Origin: CAZAKO01 sp964546145
GTDB lineage: Bacteria; Fidelibacterota; UBA2242
NCBI GenBank assembly: GCA_964546145.1
Contig: CAZJIU010000007.1
Span: forward strand, 1 to 49,735
Direction of reading: 5' to 3'
Length of the DNA: 49,735 bases
Made by a program: the position numbers and the translations under genes. Within the stretch, counting starts at the first letter, position 1. Each line of letters begins with the position of its first letter. This document shows positions 43,786-49,735 of this stretch, one piece after another. The notes under the pieces were generated by a model. That model worked only from the letters and a program-made list of their open reading frames with translations, was not told the DNA's origin and made no database searches.

Positions 43786-46179
43786 ATGCAATTTGGTTAT
43801 TTTGATGATGAAAACAGAGAGTACGTCATTGAGCGACCGGATACGCCGCGTTCATGGAGCAATTATCTCGGCTCGACCGAATATGGTGCAATCATTACCA
43901 ATAATGCCGGCGGCTACAGCTTTTTCCATTCCGCCGCGCAGGGACGTTTTATGCGACTGCGCTTCAATGCAATACCAATGGACCAGCCGGGACGATATTT
44001 TTATCTTCATGACCGGGATAAAAAAGATTATTGGTCAGCTGCCTGGCAGCCGGTGGGAAAACCGCTGGATCAATATCAAACAATCTGCCGCCATGGCACG
44101 GCTTATACAATTATCGAATCCCTTTATGATCAAATCAAATGCGAGACTACTTACTTCGTCCCCCTAAATCGGCATTTCGAATTCTGGCGACTGAAAATTA
44201 TCAATCAGGATCAGGGCAAACGACACTTGCGGATTTTTACTTTTGTCGAATATGCCAACAACTGGCACTTGTGGCAGGATTTTATTAACCTGCAATATAC
44301 CCAGTTTATTCTCCTCATGGATGTTGTTGATAATATCATAGATCACGGCATCAACGTGCAGCTCCCGGATAGTAGCGGCGGTTTTCAGAATCATGATGCT
44401 AATCGGCATACTTTTTTAGGAATCATCGGTGCCGAGATTAGTGGCTACGATACGGATCGGGACATTTTCTTAGGTAAATATCGCTCCTATCATAATCCCG
44501 AAGTAGTGGAAAAAGGTGAGTGTACCAACTCTCTGGCAGTTGGCGATAACGGCTGTGGTGTTTTACAAATAGATGTTGATTTGGCAGCCGGCGAATCAAA
44601 AGAGCTGGCAGTTTTTATGGGTATTGGAAAAGCCGCCATAGAAGGTAAAAAGATTGCCCAAGAGTTCCGCAATCTGGATCAAGTTGAACAGGAATTTGTC
44701 AAGTTGAAGCATTACTGGCATTCTCGTCTCGAAGGAATGCTTGTAACGACACCGGATGCCGAATTCAACAGCATGACCAATGTCTGGAGTCCGTTTAATT
44801 GCCTGATAACTTACAGCTGGTCACGAGCAGCCAGCCTGGTTTACAGCGGCGAAAGAGACGGTTTAGGATATCGGGATACGGTACAGGATTTACTAGGTGT
44901 CTTACATTTAATCCCCGAAGAAGCAGGTAAACGTCTAGAGCTGATGATTACCGGTCAGGTCGCAACCGGCGGCGCAATGCCGGTGGTTAAACCTTTCGCC
45001 CATACACCCGGTCAGGAAGTCCCTCCCAAGGAGAAAGATTATCGCTCGGATGATTGTATGTGGCTTTTTAATACCATCCCGGCTTATGTCAAGGAGACCG
45101 GCGATATTGAATTTTTCGATAAGGTACTTCCCTATGCTGACAAGGGTAAAGATACTGTTCTTGGTCATTTAAAACGAGCAATCGAATTTAATCTGGAACG
45201 CAGCGGCGCCCATGGACTGCCCTGCGGATTATACGCCGACTGGAACGATTGTCTCGAACTCGGTCAGCACGGCGAAACCGTCTTTGTCGCTTTTCAACTT
45301 CGCTATGCTCTTAAAACTTACCGCGAAATTTGCGAGATGTTGAATCGTCCAGCAGAAGTGGAATGGGCTGACGAACAGTTACAAAGCCTGGATAAGAACC
45401 TGCAAAAATATGCCTGGGACGGCGAATGGTTCCTGCGTGCCTATCGCTATGATGGTCTGCAATATGGATCCAAGAATAATGAAGAAGGCAGCCTCTGGTT
45501 GAATCCCCAATCCTGGTCAGTAATCAGCGGTCATGCCTCTCCAGCCCGTGCAAAATCTGCAATGCAAGCAGTAAGAAATCGGTTAGCGACGGAGCATGGT
45601 CTCATTATTGTTGATCCACCTTATGCAAAAACCGACCCCCGTATTGTCAAAGCGCCGCTATTTAATCAAGGGATGAAGGAGAACGCCTCGGTCTTTTCCC
45701 ATACTCAGGGCTGGGCGATTATTGCGGAAACAATGTTAGGAAACGGCAATCAAGCCTATCAGTATTACCGTGCTTTCATGCCCGCTGCCTATAATACAAA
45801 AGCCGAAATCCGCCAGATCGAGCCTTACGTTTACTGCCAATTTACTAATAGTAAGTATAGCCCGCGCTGCGGGGCTTCCCGTCTGCCCTGGCTGACCGGT
45901 GCTGCTGCCTGGTCTTATTATGCTGCCACTCAGTATATCCTTGGTATTCAGCCAGACTACAGTGGACTGCGGATTGATCCCTGTATTCCAGCAGATTGGC
46001 AAGAAATTAAGATTACCCGCCGCTTCAGACAGAAAAATTTTATTATTACAATTAAAAATAAAAACGGTGTTCAGAAGGGCGTCAAAGAAATTGTCATCAA
46101 TAATCATAAAATCGAGGGCAATCTTATCACCTTGAATATAATGGAAGCAGATAACGAAGTACTGGTAATTATGGGCTAA
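43786..46179 (+). CDS. GH94 phosphorylase (chitobiose/cellobiose phosphorylase type)
   Basis: Cytosolic inverting phosphorylase of 797 aa with GGAGG before ATG. The beta-sandwich N-domain starts FGYFDDENREYVIERPDTP and NNAGGYSFFHS. The (alpha/alpha)6 barrel has RDGLGYRDTVQDLLGV, SDDCMWL and ADWNDCLELG (residues 484-493), carrying the general acid. HTQGWAIIAETMLG and RLPWLTGAAAWSYYA follow, then GLRIDPCIPADW near the end. Several stretches (NREYVIERPD, IPYADKG-like VLPYADKG, DPCIPADW) recall chitobiose phosphorylases, while AHGLP and RSASxxY features recall cellobiose ones. Substrate is therefore open. Confidence 0.92.
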   Translation: MQFGYFDDENREYVIERPDTPRSWSNYLGSTEYGAIITNNAGGYSFFHSAAQGRFMRLRFNAIPMDQPGRYFYLHDRDKKDYWSAAWQPVGKPLDQYQTICRHGTAYTIIESLYDQIKCETTYFVPLNRHFEFWRLKIINQDQGKRHLRIFTFVEYANNWHLWQDFINLQYTQFILLMDVVDNIIDHGINVQLPDSSGGFQNHDANRHTFLGIIGAEISGYDTDRDIFLGKYRSYHNPEVVEKGECTNSLAVGDNGCGVLQIDVDLAAGESKELAVFMGIGKAAIEGKKIAQEFRNLDQVEQEFVKLKHYWHSRLEGMLVTTPDAEFNSMTNVWSPFNCLITYSWSRAASLVYSGERDGLGYRDTVQDLLGVLHLIPEEAGKRLELMITGQVATGGAMPVVKPFAHTPGQEVPPKEKDYRSDDCMWLFNTIPAYVKETGDIEFFDKVLPYADKGKDTVLGHLKRAIEFNLERSGAHGLPCGLYADWNDCLELGQHGETVFVAFQLRYALKTYREICEMLNRPAEVEWADEQLQSLDKNLQKYAWDGEWFLRAYRYDGLQYGSKNNEEGSLWLNPQSWSVISGHASPARAKSAMQAVRNRLATEHGLIIVDPPYAKTDPRIVKAPLFNQGMKENASVFSHTQGWAIIAETMLGNGNQAYQYYRAFMPAAYNTKAEIRQIEPYVYCQFTNSKYSPRCGASRLPWLTGAAAWSYYAATQYILGIQPDYSGLRIDPCIPADWQEIKITRRFRQKNFIITIKNKNGVQKGVKEIVINNHKIEGNLITLNIMEADNEVLVIMG

Positions 46180-46199
46180 TAATTCAACTACAACGGGTT

Positions 46200-46239
46200 G
46201 CGGCATGGGTGCCGTTTGTAAGAATGGCATCCCTGCCGC
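46200..46239. repeat. Imperfect inverted repeat at the boundary of the GC-rich block
   Basis: GCGGCATGGGTGCC, a 12-base loop, then GGCATCCCTGCCGC: 12 of 14 positions pair. It begins 21 bases after the GH94 stop and precedes the change to higher GC. There is no T tract, so it is a poor intrinsic terminator; it could be a dispersed REP-like repeat or a recombination or misassembly point. No second copy is visible in this window. Confidence 0.5.
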
Positions 46240-46305
46240 TGTTGTGGGTTGTTGGGTCCTGGCTTCCTTGTCCCATTGCTTCTTATCATTTCTAAATATC
46301 ACCCG

Positions 46306-48468
46306 TCAACATAACAGTTTGTTCGCATCTACCGCTATCGATTCCAGAACGCAGGTAGTTGGTAACCTCTGTTCCTTTAGCCGGCCCGCAAGTTCCCTAG
46401 ATCTAGATGGCCACGAGTTTACGTGGAGGATTAGGGGAAGATGCGGGATCGGTGTGGGGTCCCAGTTGGCGCGCCTGTGCACAATCCGGTCGTCTACTAA
46501 CCATCTTATCTCTCTAGGTTCCCATTCAATTGCGAAACGGTGTGCGGATCTCGAGGAGTCAAACCCGAGTTCGACGTAGCTTGGTGCTCCTCGGTAGCCG
46601 TAGTCGAATCTAGCCCCCTCATCGCCCGGGTTATAAAAGACATTCACCACGAGACAGTCCGAACGTTTTCCAGCAATCTCGACATCGATTTCTTGCCGCG
46701 GCGAATTGCGATGCAGGAAGAACCCAGTGACGACTCCAGGCACGTCCGTAGCCTGCATCACGGCCTCAAACCTACCAAACAAATACCTGCTGCAACTAGA
46801 AATCGATGCAGCGCTATATTCCCGAACGCCAAGGGACTCCTTCCTTACAATCAGCGCAGCTCCCCCACCGACAGAAAACTCGACATTCTCGGGCCTAAAT
46901 AGCGCCAAGTTGCCCGGGAAAGTATCGTCTCTAAGCACCCAGCGTGTTGGGTCAATGCCATCGAAAGAATCCCTGAATGCAACTGAGGTCCTGCATGCAT
47001 CTTCCCCCTTAATAGCGGCTGCTGTCAGGATACCTACCCAACCACGGCGTGGTTCTATAATCCAAGGTGAATTGTCACGCTTCGGAGTCTTCTTGGCAAC
47101 CCCACTATTAGCAGTTGGGGGCAAACCAACAACCCGTCTTTGCCCAAGATCTGCAATCTTTGGGAATGAACAGACAGGTGGCGCACACCTAAGATGCTCA
47201 CATAAAACTCGCCACTTATTGTCTTCGTGCAAGTGAATGACAGCGTCGAATCTGGCCATTCCATCTATACGTGCTGTGGTTTCATTGGCATTGCTGCTCT
47301 GACTCGATGTTGCTATGAACTTGGCACAGGGGTAGAGTTGTCTTAGTTCCCGAATCTTATCAGCTAGCGATCCGATGTTAACGTATGCGTCAAATACTCG
47401 GTCTGTCCTCCCCGAGAGGAGCTTATCATACTCACATTCTGGCAACTCCTTGAGATCACTGCAGCACCTATATCCAAGCATGGAAATAGCCATAGCAACT
47501 GATGAGAGACCTGAGCCCTCTGGACCAAATACGAACACGGGCCTTTCTGTTGGGCGAATCTGGAAGAGGGACGCCCCCTCACTTTCAATGACCCCGATCC
47601 TGTTCAGTATAGGGAGTATGGAGTAGGAGTTTGTTGAATCACCGTCAAGGCGCTGCGCTATTATTGACCGACGGGTTGCTCGCACGGTTAGTTCCTCGAA
47701 CTGGTGGTTGATCCATAGATCCACAGGTCCACGACATGGCAAGCGTCGAAGAAGCCTCCTAGCTCCTTCCCGAGAAAGAATGTATCCAGACATGTACCAG
47801 AGCCCGCGAACCGGACAGAAAAGGTTAGGCGAGATGAATGTCTTTTGAGCTCCGTACTTAACTTCCTTGTACGATAGGTATAGGATGTCGAAGTGCTCCT
47901 CGGCTCCACCGTTAGCCGAGAGCTCTTCCCACGCCTGTTCTAGATTTCGAGCGAATCCGCTTTGGAACCAAACGTCGTCCTCCAAAACCAGCGCGTATTC
48001 TCGGTCACCCACTGCTATTTGTCGCCATACACTGATGTGGGAAAGCGCGACAGCAACCTCTGGCATGGTCATTGGAATCGGGTGGCGCAACTCCAGTCGC
48101 TCCGGCAATGCATTTGGCTGCGGCTCTACAAAGAGCTGATCCTCAAGAGTATAGAAAGGTTCGACTTCTGAACTGTCTGGGCAAAGCTCTGCGATATCGA
48201 TCGCATCAACCGCGGAGCAGCGCTGGGTAAAGTCTGCAAGCTCAATGCCTGCTGCGTCCACGACGTGCCCAAGCTCTCGGAGCATCTCAGCCCAGCGCTC
48301 CGGCTGGCGATCTAAATTTATAACATATATCCTTTCTATACTGGGCTGCCCCTCTTGGTGTAGGATTCCGAATGCCCGACACCTTTTTTTCGGTAGGAAA
48401 CGCCGAGCCTTTATCCCAAAGCGAAAAACGGACTTCAATGGCGCCAGCAAGGGACGAGACGGATTCAC
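46306..48468 (-). CDS. Three-domain fusion: GT25 glycosyltransferase, sulfotransferase-like P-loop segment, GH16 glycoside hydrolase
   Basis: 720 aa with a GTG start overlapping the GT32 stop (GTGA). Residues about 45-285 are a GT25 (LOS/collagen-type) transferase: IERIYVINLDRQPERW, EVAVALSHISVWRQI and VLEDDVWF with E163-D-D165. Residues about 308-440 open with FVFGPEGSGLSS, like the PAPS-binding loop of sulfotransferases, but this part is about half normal length. Residues about 497-715 are a GH16 (laminarinase/beta-glucanase) domain: SFDGIDPTRW, GRFEAVMQA, FFLHRNSP and the intact catalytic motif E593-I-D595-V-E597, then FAIEWEPREIRWLVD. No signal peptide. Codon and base use are more GC-rich than in the rest of the window. 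Confidence 0.8.
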   Translation of the reverse strand: MNPSRPLLAPLKSVFRFGIKARRFLPKKRCRAFGILHQEGQPSIERIYVINLDRQPERWAEMLRELGHVVDAAGIELADFTQRCSAVDAIDIAELCPDSSEVEPFYTLEDQLFVEPQPNALPERLELRHPIPMTMPEVAVALSHISVWRQIAVGDREYALVLEDDVWFQSGFARNLEQAWEELSANGGAEEHFDILYLSYKEVKYGAQKTFISPNLFCPVRGLWYMSGYILSREGARRLLRRLPCRGPVDLWINHQFEELTVRATRRSIIAQRLDGDSTNSYSILPILNRIGVIESEGASLFQIRPTERPVFVFGPEGSGLSSVAMAISMLGYRCCSDLKELPECEYDKLLSGRTDRVFDAYVNIGSLADKIRELRQLYPCAKFIATSSQSSNANETTARIDGMARFDAVIHLHEDNKWRVLCEHLRCAPPVCSFPKIADLGQRRVVGLPPTANSGVAKKTPKRDNSPWIIEPRRGWVGILTAAAIKGEDACRTSVAFRDSFDGIDPTRWVLRDDTFPGNLALFRPENVEFSVGGGAALIVRKESLGVREYSAASISSCSRYLFGRFEAVMQATDVPGVVTGFFLHRNSPRQEIDVEIAGKRSDCLVVNVFYNPGDEGARFDYGYRGAPSYVELGFDSSRSAHRFAIEWEPREIRWLVDDRIVHRRANWDPTPIPHLPLILHVNSWPSRSRELAGRLKEQRLPTTCVLESIAVDANKLLC

Positions 48469-49340
48469 TCTTCCACTACGACGCTTGTCTGCCCAAAGCC
48501 CACATAAGCTCGCTGATTCGAGAGTCTCCAGTTTCTCTCGTCATCTCGGTAGCTGAGTGGCCATCGGGTTGTGGCGATATGCTCCCAACTGCGTAGTACA
48601 AGCAACGCCCCCTCTATTTCATCTGTATCGTTGGCGATCTCGAATAGAGATTTGGTGAGGTTCCCAGGACCTGTTGTTGACTGGACTTCCGGCAATTTGT
48701 CTTGCGAGTTTCGCTCAAGGGAGATGGTGGCGTTCGCTAGCGCACGATCGACGACGGGATGGCCAGGAATTGCGATCAATGGGTTGTTGTTAAAGTAGAA
48801 GATCCAGCTCAAATCGTTTGCCCCTGGACTGGTGAAAATAGTAGGTGAAACCATTTCGCCGGTTGAGATATCGTAGCATAGTGGCTGAATCTTAAGCCGC
48901 CCATCACTGAAGAGGTGTTCAACTTCGACCCCATGGTAGACATCATCAGCATCTACGTAGCAGCCCCCTTCTTTGAGGATGTAGCAGAGCCGAAAGTAGT
49001 CTGACTGCATGGCAGGATGATAGCACCAGTCAAAGGCCCTCTCGTAGCGCGCTCCCAATCCGTTGCGAATGAACTGTCTAGCTTGGCACGTGTCGAAGAG
49101 AAGCAATTCGAACCTCTGTTCCTTGAGCTTCTTCCATGATTCAATGCATTCCTTAACGTCGTCCGGCATTTGGCCGAAGTCGTTCCAAAATTGCACTATT
49201 CGCTTGGGAGGGGTGACCAAGTACTCACTAGACGCATCAATGATTTCACTGGTACGCTGTACAAGATTGCGAACGAAGTTAGAGCGCGCACGCTCATTTT
49301 CCTCCAAGGGATCTTCCTCAGTGCAATCAATCGTACTCAT
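48465..49340 (-). CDS. GT32-like (DXD sugar-binding, OCH1-type) glycosyltransferase
   Basis: A 291-aa transferase of the Gly_transf_sug family. PPKRIVQFWNDFGQMPDDV with ESWKKL is the usual opening. AMQSDYFRLCYILKEGGCYVD leads into the nucleotide-sugar/metal motif D130-A-D132-D133, and ATTRWPLSY lies near the end. Cytosolic, no signal. It would add a hexose to a surface glycan. It is translationally coupled to the GT25-GH16 fusion downstream and shares its raised GC. The ribosome site is weak and the start is the first ATG in frame. Confidence 0.85.
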   Translation of the reverse strand: MSTIDCTEEDPLEENERARSNFVRNLVQRTSEIIDASSEYLVTPPKRIVQFWNDFGQMPDDVKECIESWKKLKEQRFELLLFDTCQARQFIRNGLGARYERAFDWCYHPAMQSDYFRLCYILKEGGCYVDADDVYHGVEVEHLFSDGRLKIQPLCYDISTGEMVSPTIFTSPGANDLSWIFYFNNNPLIAIPGHPVVDRALANATISLERNSQDKLPEVQSTTGPGNLTKSLFEIANDTDEIEGALLVLRSWEHIATTRWPLSYRDDERNWRLSNQRAYVGFGQTSVVVEE

Positions 49341-49588
49341 CGATCACTTCGCGAATTTGCATCTTCCGCCCCAGGTTTGGGTCTAATGGAATTCATAGGG
49401 GCTACTTGTGAGATACAATGCGTTCAAAGCCTCAGAAGCCAGGTCCCAATTACCCACAACGGTTGGCGTTATGCGCAGTGCGGGTTTCAATGCACTTACC
49501 TATCAAATCGCTAATATGTTTATTAAATGTAATCATGTTCAATTTACAACCTAGCCCCGCATTGCATATGACCGCGTGTTACCACACG
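49341..49588. other. Intergenic region upstream of the GT32 gene
   Basis: 248 bp without a convincing gene. Composition falls from GC-rich next to GT32 to AT-rich toward the right edge. A CGTGT-TACC-ACACG inverted repeat (49576-49589) lies against the stop of the next gene, with TTATTTTT after it on the plus strand. I found no strong promoter for GT32. Confidence 0.5.
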
Positions 49589-49735
49589 TTATTTTTCATT
49601 TCCTTGATTATCCCTAAAATCCAAGTTTACTAGCGAACTTTTAAACTCATTATTAAATGGTAGTCGAAGCACAAAATCTTTCAGTTTATTATAGTCATCC
49701 AATTTGCCTTCAACTTTATAGTTATATGCTAAAGA
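49589..49735 (-). CDS. C-terminal 48 residues of an unidentified protein (cut by window edge)
   Basis: An open minus-strand frame runs in from the right edge (AYNYKVEGKLDDYNKLKDF and so on) and ends at TAA with DNQGNEK. It is hydrophilic and AT-rich (19 of 60 G+C in 49621-49680), unlike the neighbouring GT32 and fusion genes. The protein-like amino-acid balance and tidy end suggest a real gene, but 48 residues do not identify it. It is co-directional with the GT32 gene. Confidence 0.5.
   Translation of the reverse strand, partial: SLAYNYKVEGKLDDYNKLKDFVLRLPFNNEFKSSLVNLDFRDNQGNEK

Noticed and set aside
45736..46302. Open frame of 188 codons on the minus strand across the GH94 end and the island boundary
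   Set aside because: Antisense to the conserved C-terminus of GH94, with no plausible ribosome site or domain.
46706..47236. Open frame of 176 codons on the plus strand
   Set aside because: It lies wholly antisense to the GT25/GH16 fusion, whose motifs are clear; GC-rich DNA often leaves such frames open. Its translation resembles no protein family.
49455..49485. GGCGTTATGCGC resembling part of an integron attC site
   Set aside because: It does not fit GTTRRRY, and I found no matching inverse-core half-site or integrase nearby.
49485..49520. GTTTCAAT motif like the end of a CRISPR repeat
   Set aside because: It occurs once, with no regular repeats or spacers on either side.

Overview
The window looks like a chromosomal scaffold piece from an uncultured, probably anaerobic or microaerophilic, Gram-negative bacterium of the FCB superphylum (Marinimicrobia / Calditrichota / KSB1 / Cloacimonadota-like; I cannot resolve the phylum). 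The basis is OmpA-type lipoproteins, a secreted protease with a FlgD/T9SS-like C-terminal sorting domain, a DUF3098-like protein, an oxygen-scavenging FprA flavoprotein and moderate GC (25/60 G+C in one coding line counted, 45061-45120). Two 100-N blocks (31660-31759 and 39148-39247) show that it is a scaffolded, probably metagenomic, assembly. Both blocks fall inside genes and both are shorter than the sequence that is missing.

Layout. 1-4300 (minus): M50 site-2 protease, mltG and a UvrD/PcrA helicase cut by the left edge. 4456-5898 (plus): a MATE exporter. 5944-12508 (minus): acyl-CoA synthetase, purM, gpsA and a large secreted metalloprotease-like protein. tRNA-Leu(CAA) follows on the plus strand. 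12733-16330 (minus): amrS radical SAM enzyme, three small unknown genes and a Pal-like OmpA/TPR lipoprotein. 16841-26908 (minus): a twelve-gene co-directional run, ftsE-ftsX-hrcA-grpE-dnaJ-comEA-unknown-pilM-like-pilN/O-like-rsmD-coaD-pta, followed by an fmdB zinc ribbon. This is a housekeeping run with a divergent pilus/secretion-platform module inside it. 27039-30967: a secreted M64 peptidase, FprA and an orphan HsdR-N/DUF5655 protein with its own promoter. 31252-38268 (minus): glpK, a Na/Pi cotransporter, lysophospholipase, SPFH, NfeD, YhhN and an OmpA lipoprotein. 38552-40915: PspC, DUF554 and a GT39 membrane glycosyltransferase.

41303-46179 (plus) is a compact glycan-use operon: GPH-type sugar symporter, GH130 phosphorylase and GH94 phosphorylase. 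The GH130 is short (about 330 aa) and the GH94 has features of the chitobiose type. Together they would suit sequential phosphorolysis of a beta-mannosyl-chitobiose core such as that of N-glycans. This is an inference, and other beta-mannosides or beta-glucosides are possible.

46306-49340 (minus) is the most unusual part. A GT32-like glycosyltransferase is translationally coupled (GTGA overlap) to a 720-aa protein that joins a GT25 glycosyltransferase, a short P-loop sulfotransferase-like segment and a GH16 beta-glucanase domain with intact catalytic residues. Base composition rises here (35/60 and 30/60 G+C in two lines counted) and falls to 19/60 at the right end, where the C-terminus of another protein is cut by the edge. 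A 14-bp-stem inverted repeat marks the left boundary. The island may be horizontally acquired, or it may be a chimeric assembly join; this must be settled before the fusion is trusted as part of this genome.
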